DNA of 64,000 bases from Macrosoma leucophasiata (taxonomy: Eukaryota; Arthropoda; Insecta; Lepidoptera; Hedylidae). The translations under genes were made by a program, and so were the position numbers. Under the pieces are notes generated by a model, which ran no database searches, was not told where the DNA came from, and saw only the letters and a program-made list of their open reading frames with translations. The stretch covers positions 23,824,001-23,888,000 of the forward strand of contig JAWQUS010000007.1 of assembly GCA_036365455.1 (NCBI GenBank), in the 5' to 3' direction. This document shows, piece by piece, positions 37,401-46,300 of the stretch (positions are counted from its first letter, which is position 1; each line of letters opens with the position of its first letter).

Positions 37401-39170
37401 CTTTTCGAGAAGATTTTACATTTCTTTTTAGTTTTCGTCGACAGATTTCGGTCTAGTTTCACCTCCTTTCAGTTTTGCACTGTATCTCGTCACCCTCTAT
37501 TATAACATGCATGCTAATCAGGGAGCATAATATGTTATGCCAGTTTGGTATACAAGGTAATATTAAAACCAATTGACATGACTTTATGGGTCATTGTACT
37601 CATCATTATCAATGGAGTCGACCCTGAAATCGCGAAATAAAAGGTTTAAAAATAACCTTGTATACTTGTTTTCCAGGCTTTCGAAGTCTACGGGTGGAAA
37701 TAATTGCAAAATTAAATCTTGTTCAAAACATCTACCTTAATTATTTTCATATTCAATTCCCGGATCATGATCAGAAAGTAACTGATATTTATAAATATTA
37801 AGTTTTTTTTTCAATGGGGAATATTCTTAGTAGCATTCTCAGAGTTTAAAAACGTGCGCAATAAGTTCGAACCTTATAAATTACTAGCTGTTGCCCGCGG
37901 CTTCGCCCGCGTGGATGTCGTTTTATAAATAACTAAGTAGCCTTTGTTCTTTCTCAAAGTCAGCTCTATCTCTGTACCAAATTTCATTAAAATCGGTTCA
38001 GTCGTTTTGACGTGAAAAGGTAACAGACAGACAGACAGAGTTACTTTCGCATTAATAATATTATAAGTAGGGATTAGATATGACTTAAATAATATGCAGT
38101 TGGCAAATCGTTGATGTTTAAAGAATAATCTTTGGCATTTGTCTCCATTTCAGACACTAGAGAGGAACATGTCACTATCGGGACAGTACCTCGAGGAGCT
38201 GAGCAGGCGGTACAAGAAACAAGTTGAAGAGATGCAGAAGACCTTCGAGAAAACCGTATCGCAGATGACAGAGGAACGGCGGAAAAGCAACGAGAGAGAA
38301 CACAAATATTTGGAGCAAATGTCCAACATGCAAGACCAGCTGACGCAGATGACTATAGCATTGGCTATCCTCATGGAGGAGCGCGATAGTTGGTTCGGTA
38401 ACATCACATTTTTCAAGTTTTTAATCTACCAAGTGATAATAGTCACGGTAGCCCTTTATTACTTCTCCAAGAAGCATAAAGTTGAACCGGTTATTGTGAC
38501 TATACCGAAGAAAATTAAGAAGAAACCGGAGAAGTTGAGACGGAAATCGGTCGAAGGTGTAAGTGGTCACGCAACACCATCCGCTAAGAAACGACGACCG
38601 AGCGAGGAAGCCTTCCAGATCGCGAGACAATCCACCGACGACGTGGACAGGGAGCAGGATGAGGGAGAGTGGCAGGTAGCTAGAAAAAATAGAAAACGCA
38701 AAACCTCAATCCTACATAGAAGCGCTGAAGATGCGAAAGCCAGTATTTCAAGACAGGACAGCATCAGAAAGCTGCAAGAAAACCCCATCCCGTTGGACGA
38801 AGGCGAATATTTCGCACCGGTGTCGGAACCGGCGGAATTCAACGACGAGAAAAGGTTACCAGATTTGCCTAAAACGAACGGGTCCTTCTTCAATAACCTC
38901 AAAAACAAAACAATGAAGACGAGACGACTGTCGTCGCCAGCATTTCTAAGAACTTTAAGCAGACAGAGCGCTAGGAGTACTCCCAGTCCTGTGATGAGAA
39001 CGTTGGAACCTATATTCAATGGTAAAATAAAGAAGAAAGCCTCTTCTGAATCTCCGACTGGCAGCCTCTGGTCGGAGTCGACGGAGTTATCACAGAACGG
39101 TCTGCCGGAAACCGAGAACGGTGGCAAAAAGAAGAAAAGTCTGAAAAATATACTTAAAAAAGTGTTTTGA
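25397..39170 (+). CDS. SUCO: SUCO/Slp1-like SUN-domain ER membrane protein, complete 3-exon gene
   Basis: Joins 25397-25488, 34493-36536 and 38154-39170 with matching phases (2 bases + 1 base, then phase 0), giving about 1,050 aa. Order: signal peptide (1-20), acidic low-complexity region, conserved DIPSFSEW (about 149-156), SUN-like domain (about 193-332; KNYAS, CGAKV, IWFVVELCE, ANFELFSSTPK, GSEHYCPISL), a Cys-rich block (RCCSP ... VCDNC ... CTGIC), a long acidic linker, then QKESVFLRL running across the exon 2/3 junction into NMSLSGQYLEELSRRY, coiled coil, one transmembrane helix (about 796-817) and a basic tail. These motifs and their order are diagnostic of SUCO/osteopotentia and yeast Slp1, type I ER or nuclear-envelope proteins that protect client proteins during folding (family knowledge). 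An extra small exon inside the 9 kb intron 1 cannot be excluded. Confidence 0.93.
25510..25769 (+). mobile_element. Non-autonomous Helitron in SUCO intron 1
   Basis: Starts TCTATATATATAATATAAAA after a host A and ends TTGTCGGGTCAGCTAG before a host T. It begins 21 bases after the exon 1 splice donor. No coding capacity. Confidence 0.82.
25797..26078 (+). repeat. SINE-B in SUCO intron 1
   Basis: Box A TAGCCTAGAGG and box B GGTTCGATTCC. A short internal deletion near the 3' end; GTATAA flanks both sides. Confidence 0.85.
26423..26710 (+). repeat. SINE-A copy in SUCO intron 1
   Basis: Complete core ending CATAAAAAAAAA. Confidence 0.85.
26718..26870 (+). repeat. Old SINE-A fragment
   Basis: GGCCCCGTAATAACTTTCAC, TCAGGGGTGGCGACACATCT and TATAGGCTGCAT match SINE-A with many changes. 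Confidence 0.55.
26871..27284. other. Intronic DNA, nothing recognised
   Basis: AT-rich. A CAGCTAGT at 26910 could be an old Helitron end. Confidence 0.45.
27285..27525 (-). repeat. Old SINE-A copy
   Basis: The complement shows GCGGTGGTGCC, AATGCGGTGG and the ATGTTAAGTGATGATTGCAG block with many substitutions. Confidence 0.65.
27578..27934 (+). repeat. Complete 5S-rRNA-derived SINE with 12-bp TSD
   Basis: Perfect flanking repeats TAATACCTATCC at 27566-27577 and 27935-27946 bound 357 bp. The 5' part resembles 5S rRNA (GGTTAAGCACTACGGGCACG, then GATGGGTGACCGCT), as in SINE3-class elements. The 3' end GGGTTGCCATTAT... matches 14.8 kb and 2.6 kb copies. Confidence 0.88.
28221..28607 (+). repeat. 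SINE-C copy
   Basis: GGCGGGAAGCTTGAAAGATG to TGACACTGACAATAT and an A-rich tail. Confidence 0.78.
28608..29115. other. Intronic DNA, no gene
   Basis: A 74-codon ORF at 28692-28916 has no recognisable domain and no splice-site context that would place it in SUCO. Confidence 0.45.
29116..29404 (+). repeat. CATAGAGCAAC-type TIR element, full length
   Basis: Ends CATAGAGCAACACCGGAGGG and GTGTTGCTCTATG. Same interior as 59591-59884 and 1313-1525. Confidence 0.75.
29670..29960. other. A-rich stretch followed by GC-rich block
   Basis: 29755-29810 is almost pure purine; 29860-29960 is C/G-rich (CCCCCGACGTCTCGGGGGCA hairpin, a C-run at 29929-29940). Looks like a retrotransposon 3' region, family not identified. 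Confidence 0.35.
30222..30487. repeat. Harbinger-like MITE with triplicated left end
   Basis: Two identical 61-bp units (30222-30282 and 30283-30343) precede a complete element ending TACGTTTATGAATAAGGGGG. The left TIR CCCCCTTATTCATAAAC therefore occurs three times. Confidence 0.82.
30580..30667. repeat. Palindromic MITE remnant
   Basis: GTTAGAGAAGGATGTGAAAT, CACGGTGCAACCCAGGCTTA: right arm and centre of the foldback element at 62726-62870. Confidence 0.6.
31015..31290 (-). repeat. SINE-T inserted in SINE-A
   Basis: Near-identical direct repeats CTTTTAACTC (31005-31014) and CTTGTAACTC (31291-31300) bound 276 bp containing the tRNA-Tyr-like module. The complement begins TTATATTATTTCGCATTAAC and ends AAAAATAAAA. 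Confidence 0.8.
31048..31123 (-). tRNA. tRNA-Tyr-like pseudogene in SINE-T
   Basis: The complement has acceptor GACTTCA/TGAAGTC, D arm TAGCTCAATTGGAAGAGC, CTGGA-CTAGATT-CCCAG anticodon arm and T arm GAGTTCGAGTCTC. The anticodon-triplet region is altered relative to Tyr-GTA. Confidence 0.72.
31311..31901. other. Intronic DNA, nothing recognised
   Basis: AT-rich; no gene supported. A GGGCGGATTTCACCGTCG motif at 31671 may start another TIR element but I cannot find its partner. Confidence 0.4.
31902..31974. repeat. Hairpin foldback, 73 bp
   Basis: GGAAATGGGGATAAACAAAC folds on GTTTGTTTAGCCCCATTTCC with a few mismatches around GCCTTGG/CCAAGGC and a 4-base loop. Confidence 0.65.
32018..32345 (-). 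mobile_element. RTE-type LINE 3' end, 5'-truncated
   Basis: The complement encodes KVTDIALRIARLKWQWAGYI, then RRTDGRWGRAVLEWRP, GRSPTRWTDDLVKVAG and SLWHSLGEAFVQHW, the C-terminus of RTE reverse-transcriptase ORFs. It then has a short UTR ending in a TGATGATGATGA tail at 32020-32035. An in-frame stop at about 32336 breaks the ORF. Confidence 0.82.
32415..32957. repeat. Repeat D, copy 1
   Basis: GTTGCGAGCTCGGCTCTCGT to ATTTTTGCAACATCTCC; ends share an ATGTTGC/GCAACAT inverted motif. Matches 50523-51352, which carries a SINE-B insertion. Confidence 0.7.
32958..33423. other. Intronic DNA, nothing recognised
   Basis: AT-rich; no gene supported. Confidence 0.45.
33424..33968 (-). mobile_element. 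CR1/Jockey-like LINE 3' end, frameshifted
   Basis: The complement encodes LEYCCHLWAGAPKYQLGPLD, LQKRAVRIV and LRRDIGSLCVLYRLYNGEFS in one frame. After a shift near 33700 it continues in another with LWNELPSEVFP and GWQRVGNSPG, TGA, then a short 3' UTR. 5'-truncated. Confidence 0.85.
34244..34284. repeat. Perfect 18-bp hairpin upstream of SUCO exon 2
   Basis: TCGCCTCTTTACAAGAAT and ATTCTTGTAAAGAGGCGA separated by five bases, about 210 bases before the exon 2 acceptor. Confidence 0.7.
34493..36536 (+). CDS. SUCO: SUCO exon 2, acidic region, SUN domain, Cys-rich block
   Basis: The acceptor TTGTTTCAG precedes G|TTACCTGACACT. The frame is open for 681 codons from 34494. The reading frame starts well before the first ATG at 34716, so that ATG is internal. 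The SUN-like domain lies at about 34980-35390. The Cys-rich block at about 35630-35815 is conserved in position with the vertebrate protein. The donor is AAG|GTTTGT at 36536/36537; beyond it the frame reads 17 intronic codons to a stop. Confidence 0.93.
36537..38153 (+). other. SUCO intron 2
   Basis: 1,617 bp, GT-AG, AT-rich. Holds one Helitron (37884-38073) and otherwise nothing recognised. Confidence 0.8.
37884..38073 (-). mobile_element. Short non-autonomous Helitron in SUCO intron 2
   Basis: The complement begins TCCCTACTTATAATATT after A and ends with a GCGGGCGAAGCCGCGGGC-type hairpin, AACAGCTAG before T. About 190 bp. Confidence 0.78.
38154..39170 (+). CDS. SUCO: SUCO exon 3, coiled coil, transmembrane helix, basic tail
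   Basis: The acceptor CCATTTCAG precedes ACACTAGAG. It encodes 338 aa, ending TTT TGA. Residues 713-790 are a charged heptad-rich coiled coil. The hydrophobic stretch FLIYQVIIVTVALYYF is followed by KKHK, giving a cytosolic tail rich in Lys, Arg and Ser and ending in a KKKKSLKNILKKVF-like basic cluster. The 3' end is unambiguous. Confidence 0.93.
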   Translation, partial: TLERNMSLSGQYLEELSRRYKKQVEEMQKTFEKTVSQMTEERRKSNEREHKYLEQMSNMQDQLTQMTIALAILMEERDSWFGNITFFKFLIYQVIIVTVALYYFSKKHKVEPVIVTIPKKIKKKPEKLRRKSVEGVSGHATPSAKKRRPSEEAFQIARQSTDDVDREQDEGEWQVARKNRKRKTSILHRSAEDAKASISRQDSIRKLQENPIPLDEGEYFAPVSEPAEFNDEKRLPDLPKTNGSFFNNLKNKTMKTRRLSSPAFLRTLSRQSARSTPSPVMRTLEPIFNGKIKKKASSESPTGSLWSESTELSQNGLPETENGGKKKKSLKNILKKVF

Positions 39171-39461
39171 AGGCTAGTTGTACTTGTACCTAAATCGCTT
39201 AAATTAAGCTATTGTAATTTATTTCATTGCGAATGTTTGAATTTATTTGTATTGTTTTTTTTATTATTTTAAATTATTGTATAAAACTATTTGTATCGTT
39301 GTTAGACCTCTTAAGGTGCCAATTGTGATAAATTAGGGAGCCTAATTGTTAGCCAGTTAACGATTTTAATTTGTGCGGTGTTTGCTAGTGTGTGTAACTG
39401 TAAAGGACTTGAATTGTATGATGAAAGCTAGTCGGGAATGATCGGTAAACAAAGAAATGGC

Positions 39462-39467
39462 ATTAAA
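39462..39467 (+). terminator. Candidate SUCO poly(A) signal ATTAAA
   Basis: ATTAAA lies 292 bases after the SUCO stop and is followed within 20 bases by T-rich sequence. A second candidate, AATAAA, is near 39889. The intervening 3' UTR is AT-rich and free of recognised repeats. Confidence 0.35.
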
Positions 39468-39920
39468 TGCATAACATTTATTTTTTTGTTTCATTTACGT
39501 GTAACATTTTTATTTAAAAATATATTATTTATTAATATCTCATCGCAGAGAGATAATCTTATTCACACTTAAACAATATACATGAAGAATCACAATTTAT
39601 TTTTTAAACATAGAATTCGACATATTAGTTATTTTATAGAGCATCCAAGTTGAATGTTTATTGTAAATTAAAACAGAGTTACATCAAATTCCATTTAATG
39701 AGACTTTTTTCTGTAAATAGAATAATTATTTCATTATTAAAATAATAATATAAAACTATATTCAATATCTTGATATTTAAAAAAAAATCCTACATATTGA
39801 AATTTAAATTGTTCTGGCATATTCAATTTGGTAAAATAACTTATGGTTGAAAATTTGAAATGCAAGGGATAATGAAAATTGTTAACCAAATAAATATCTA
39901 TTTATAAGTATGGCATACAA

Positions 39921-40012
39921 ATATTTGTCGCGGTGCAGGGATCGAACCTGCGACCCTCGCACCACTGGATTCATTAGTCCAGTATCCCAGTTCCGGGTAG
40001 CCGGATCGTTAA
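39921..40012 (-). repeat. tRNA-derived SINE fragment between the two genes
   Basis: The complement has a perfect T arm (GCAGGTTCGATCCCTGC), then ACCGCGACAAATATTTGTAT, matching the SINE at 42069-42256. The anticodon region is degenerate, so it is not a functional tRNA. Confidence 0.65.
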
Positions 40013-40098
40013 AATATTAACTTTATACATTGAACTCTGATAACTTAAATACACAATTTTACAATACAAAATGTTTAATCATTGACTATACATCTTAA

Positions 40099-40370
40099 CT
40101 ATGACACTACACTGACCGACTGCAAGAAATCCTTCAAATCAACACACTTAACACTCACTAAGTTCAACTGGCGCGCCGTCGCGTTCAAGTCCTTAGCGGT
40201 CGCCTCCAAATGATCGATTGTGTACCTTTTAGAGTTGGTCGCGAACACTATCTCGTTCACTTCGTCGTACAGTTTCATGGTGACTAAATGCTTGAAATGA
40301 CTCTTGAGTGTAGCGAAAATTGATGCTTGCAGTTCCGTGTCTCGGCATACAAGGTTTAGGATGAAGTGGC
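40099..40370 (-). CDS. METTL13: METTL13 last exon
   Basis: The acceptor TTTTCCAG precedes GCCACTTC. It encodes HFILNLVCRDTELQ, MKLYDEVNEIVFAT and a C-terminus ending VSVVS before TAG at 40099-40101. A possible minus-strand ATTAAA poly(A) signal lies at 40073-40078, only about 20 bases after the stop. Confidence 0.92.
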
Positions 40371-43300
40371 CTGGAAAAAAGTTGTAGGCTTTTTATTCTG
40401 ATGTCTGGTAGTAGGCAGGCCACTATTGCTACGCTGGGCTTCTGGGTTTGATCCCCGGGTGAAAGAATAAGTGCTAATGAGATTTTCCTATTTATCGGAA
40501 GTTGCCCAGTACCATTGCTATCGTCAGTGATTGATAATGTGCTCATTCGCATATACATGCGAATAACTACGATTTGGATGCATGCATTTATCGTTTCGGA
40601 AATGCAGCAGTGAATACTTTTGACGTGACAACGTCTTAAATTAGGTTGCGGCTCGGAGTCACTCATGAAAAAGTGTAACGCCCGGTAACGTAACGATGAG
40701 TCACCGAACGAGAGAGAGACCTGCCGGACCGGCGAATGCCTTTCTACCGAGAAAAAGACGTTGTCACGTAAAATCTTCGCCCGTAAAACCGACTTTACAG
40801 GCAACCAGTTTTTTTTTATTAAAATTTAGAAAACAAGTAGGTTATGCAGATCATATTTATAGTAAATTAATACTTCACGATGTAGATAATGACACAAAAT
40901 CAAAGGTTGTAGTGAATTTCGGGTGTGTGTGTTCAGAGGCGCACTTGCGGAAAGGATTTGTGGCTTGACCATTCAAAACAAACAGTCAATTACACTGATT
41001 TATTGGCTTTGCAGTACTGTGAACATAGTTACACGCTAATGATTATTTAATACGGTAGCGGGCGGGACACAGTCGGGTTGACGGTTTTGCTTGCACTCCG
41101 TGTTCCCGTTCGTGATCGCGAGCGCTGAGGTCGTTAATTAGAGCAAGAGGACGATGCGATTTATGGTCTAAATGCAGTCAAGAATTTCAGAGCCGCTTAT
41201 AACTAGTGTAGGTTGTTTTTTTATATTATTTCGCATTAACACATGCTTGTGAAACATATTTTTTTAAAGAAAAAAATCTCTCCTGTAATTAAAAAATATA
41301 TTTCACAAGCATGTGTTAATGCGAAATAATATAAAAAACAATTATTAAGGGTAAAAGCGACTTCTTTACATTTAATAAACTGCAAAGTTTACTATATCGA
41401 TTACCTAACTAGCATAGTGTGGCAATAGATGGCGCTACTGCCACCATAAGGCAATACAATAAATGTGAAGGAAAGATTTGACAAATCGGGCAGGACCTCG
41501 GTAGCTCAGTTGGAAGAGCGGTTGGACTAGATTCCCAGTGGCCGCGAGTTCAAATCTCGCCTGAAGTCAATTTTTTTTCTTTCCATTTTTCTTAAAAAAA
41601 TAGTGTAGTGGTGATTAATAAATCCACTACCACTGGTGTTCAACAACGCTACCATTTCAGTTCATGGCAAGTGAATATATACATCTTCATAAAGCTAGAG
41701 GTCTGTCAAATGTGTTGCCACTACTTCATATACTGCTATAAGAACGGATTTTGCAACAGGAGGCTGCCTAACTCTTGCTTTGGTTTAGGACGTTATCTTG
41801 TCAGTTTCGTACCGCCTATTAAAACATTTTGCTCTGTATATACCTGCGGATGAAAAGACTTACAGAGAAATGTTAGGCGGTACGAAACTGACAAGATGAT
41901 GTCCTAATCGAAAGCATTTGAGTTAGGCGGAAGGCCCGCTGGACCGGATTAAGGCGGTTTAATGGCTTTCGGTCATATGCAAGTAAGTACTAAATTTACA
42001 GCGCTACAAACTTGAGAGGTAGGTAGTTAATCAGGGGCCCGACCGCCTGACTCAAATGCTTTCCTTTAGTTTTTCCATTATAAATAAATACGCTTACACT
42101 CACAGCCCCACAGTAGGTATAAACCTGTCTCGTGGGTGCCGTCATACACAAACACCCAGACCCGAAACAAATATCTGTAGGCCATACAAATATTAGTCGC
42201 GGTGCGGGGATCGAACCCGCGACCCGACCACACCGCTGGACCAACCGGGTCGTCATGATTATGACAACATCATATCAGTTTCGTACCACCTAACTTTTTC
42301 CTGGAAGTGTTTTCGACCGCACATAAATACTTAAGAGTTAAATGTTTTAATAGGCGGTACGAAACTGACAAAATAACGTCCTAAGCGAAAGCGTTTAATT
42401 TAGGCGGTCGGCCCCCTGGTTGCAAATTTTCGCATTTACAATATCAGTAGGAGAGTTTTGGCGGGAACCTTGAAAGAGGCGTATGGTGCTCTTATTTTAA
42501 TTCATTATCTTGGTGCATTTTTAAGTTATATTGAATAAAGTTGTTGGCATTTTGTTAGATATAGGTTTATTACAGTGCCCGTGTATAGTGAAATAGAATA
42601 ACAGTGCGAAAACACGACCTTTCAGGTTGCCTTCCAAAACTTCATTGTAAATGTTCTGGTAAAGTAGCCATCGCTTTACTCGAATAACTTGATTGTAACT
42701 CACTTGACTGACATATTGTGCTTGATAACTTATATACTTGATACTTACATATTATACTTGCTGACTATATTATATTAACTTTTACGCTGCTTAAATAAAT
42801 ACGAAATATCGTTTTACTTGACACTGGCAATATGCGTAATAGCAATTCCATAACAACAAAAAAAAAACTTTTTACTGGTGGTAGAGCTCCAGTGACGGAG
42901 CTCGCGGGCGTAGGCACCACCGCATTATCTGATTTACTTGCCGCTAAATGGTAGTGTTCAGCACTATCGTGTTCCGGTCAGGTGGTAATGTACGGCCCTG
43001 TAATTTCCGGCACAGAGGCATAACACCTTCGGCCTCAGGAGTGGTAACGCATTTGCATTTTGACCCTGGTCTTTGTGTGGGTGTCTATAGGCTGCAGTCA
43101 TCACTTAACATCAATGTGAACTGCATGCTTGTTTGCCACTTCAATTACATAAAAATATATATATATATATGTCGGAGTGGAACCTAAATGTGACTACTAG
43201 CGCCATCTAGTTTATCGGAGACGTAACCTAATTATGACTAGGGTAGATTGTTCAATAGAGAATTCTAGGTGGCGCCACTGTCGGCGTAGGTTCTTGAAAT

Positions 43301-46300
43301 TGTTATCTTAGAGGGGATAGTTACTAGCCGATATCGGGTTTATAAAGGTTAGAAAATAGTTCATGACGGTCAGTCATAGAGTAACAGTCAGTCAGTCACA
43401 GTCATACAGTTGAATCGAATTATTATAGCGCAGTTATGCTGCCAGTTAGAACAGTGAACGTCAGTGATATAAAGCGGGTAGTCCTGAACTTGTGATAGTA
43501 GTACTCGTAGTATCGTATCCTGATAAATATGGTTGCCCGGTCCGAAGGGTTTCTTGCCCGTTCTTCCCTGCCGGAAGTAATCGAATGGGCGGATCTTTGG
43601 CAATATACGACTTTATTCTGCCAACCTGTGCTTTATTTCATCATCCGCTCGAGTACCCACCTACAGATGCCCACGAACACGAGTAACATGTCGGCTTATG
43701 GAAAGACACGCCCACAATACTACCCACATGTCCTGACTGGAGAAGGCCCTCCTGTCGATATATATATAATATATATCTGTAGGGATATACCGACCGTCAT
43801 CAGTAAGTATGGAAGCGAGGTCGGCCAGCGCGGCCCGCTGCAGGAAGTGCGGCGGCGGGCACGCCAGGCCGCGCGCGCGCTCCTTGCTGTCCATGTCGAA
43901 CATCACGCACGAGTAGCGGGCACCTGCAACAACGTTCATTTGGAGTTTCGTCGGGAACCTCGAAATAGAAATAGAAAATATTTTTATTTCGAATAGATCT
44001 CTACAGACACTTTCGAAACGTCAATAAATCATAAACTACCTAGAGCGAATAACCATTACATATAGTAAAAGCAAAATCGTATATTAATAGTAAATTAAAA
44101 ATTAAAATTGAAACTATTCGGTTAAAACATAATAATCATAAACATTTTCAATTCCTTCAATGATAATAAATGAAGAAAAAGAAAAACTTATTCGTTCTCT
44201 TGAAGGAGGCGTGTGGTGCTCTTGGTTTATTTCATTTTCTCGGTGCATTTTTGAGTTATATTAAATAAAGTAGGTGGCATTTTGTTTGATGTAGGTTTAT
44301 TACAGTGCCTGTGTATAGTGGAATAGAATAACGGTGCGAAAACACTTTTCAAGTTGCCTCCAAAACTTCATTGTAAATGTTCTGGTAGAGCCATCGCTTT
44401 ACTCGAATTACTGACTGTGACTCTGACTGACCGATAATCGACTGACTGACTTTGACTTTGACTGCTTTTACGCCGCTTATTACGAATACGAAATATCGTT
44501 TTACTTGACACTGGCAGTATGCGTAATAGCGATGCCATTATAAACAAAAAAAAACAACATTTATGAAGTTATAGGCAGAGAATACGTAATATTATACGTA
44601 TAGAATGGACACTTCGACGTCCCGCCCGATTTCTCCGCCTCACCCAACCTCCTCCCCTCTTATGGGCGACGTTTGGTATTCTCTACGTGCTACTACACAC
44701 ACAGGTGCACGTGTAAATACACATCACTGATTGATGTCTGTGTAATAGAGACCAAATTAAGCGTTTGTATGGAATTTTGGCGGAGTGTCTGCGGTGTGTT
44801 ATAGTTCCTTTTCTTTGAAACGAAGTTCCTTATCGTGCGGTACGCTGGCTATGGGGGCTTAGCGAGCGTCACGAAAAATCCTCACGACACTCTTGCTATA
44901 GTGCGTAGCGCTCGGAGAGAGGGCAGGCCGAGTATAGGATGCGACTTCGTTCTCTCGCTCTCTCTCGACAGTACCGCGCCGACGCGCGCGTCTGCTATGT
45001 ATGAGTACATTGTTTTGTCGTGTTCGTGTATATGTAGTTTTTGCTATTTTTAATATTTAAAAAAATAAACAATGGATTGTGAAATTGATTTATTAGAAGT
45101 TGTAGAGGAACTTCGTTTCAATCGGGTGTCCCGCATTTGACATATCTGACAGTTTCTTTTTGTATATTTATGGCAGTGTTAAGTAAAACGATATTTTGTA
45201 TTTATAATAAGCAGCGTAAAAGTCAGAATCAGTCAGCCAAATTAGTCAGTTATCAGTCAGTCGGTCAGTATTTCGAGTAAAGCGATGGCTACTTTACCAG
45301 AAAATTTACAATGAAGTTTTGGAGGCAACCTAAAAGGTCGTGTTTTCGCACTGTTATTCAATTTCACTATGAACAGGCACTGTAATGAACCTATATCAAA
45401 CTAAATGTCACCCAAAATGCATTAAGAAAATGAAATAAACTAAGAGCACCACACGCCTTTTTTAAGGTTCCCGCCAAAACTTCCAAATTACACTTGTTTG
45501 GAGCGATATGAAAAAATAATGAGGGTGATTTTTTACGATGCGCGCGCACCCCGACAGATAACGACAGTCTGAAGTTAGTTCCCAAACATATAATAGAAAG
45601 TTTTTGAAATAAAACTATTTTTACGGATTTATCTCGCGTATATTAACTAAAATGATTTTTAAAATCAACCCGACGTTTCGGTCGCTTTTCAGCTTCCGTG
45701 GTCCCGGGCAGACTGAGGTGACATTTGTCTGACAGAAGTTTGAAAAATTATATGTAGCTACCTCCATCGATTTCGTAAACGCCTTGCGTAGCGTTCAGGA
45801 TTAACACAATAATTACTTATGGTATCTTGAGGTCTTGCAGACTGCTGCGGCTGGGATTTAATCTTGCTAAGTATGGGATCCCATGATGTTGATAATCGCC
45901 ATCCATCTTCTCTATTGAAATTTGGGTGTTTTTTAATTTCAATAGCCTCGCGTACCATTCGTGGAATGGGTTTGTGTTCTCTAGCGAGTATTTGAATTTT
46001 ATCAAACCGGATGTAATGGTTTGGCTTATCCGCTATGTGTTCACAGACTGCAGACCTCCCTGTTCTTCGGTTTTTGACATCAGCAATGTGCTCTTTAACG
46101 CGGGTGGATACAGCTCTCTTCGTTTGACCAATATATGAGAGTCCACAATCACAATCTAATTTATAAATGCCAGAATTTTATAAATTAGATTGTGATTGTG
46201 GACTCTCATATATTGGTCAAACGAAGAGAGCTGTATCCACCCGCGTTAAAGAGCACATTGCTGATATCAAAAACCAAAAACTGGTTGGTTTAGCAACTTC

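Noticed and set aside
38567..39127. 186-codon minus-strand ORF in SUCO exon 3
   Set aside because: Antisense shadow of the Lys/Ser-rich tail; no homology-like motif.
39921..40012. Functional tRNA gene on the minus strand
   Set aside because: The T arm is perfect but there is no acceptor stem and the anticodon arm is degenerate; it matches a SINE at 42 kb.
40229..40804. 191-codon minus-strand ORF near the METTL13 end
   Set aside because: It overlaps the last METTL13 exon in a wrong frame and runs through a decayed SINE-B and a MITE. The correct frame gives NLVCRD.
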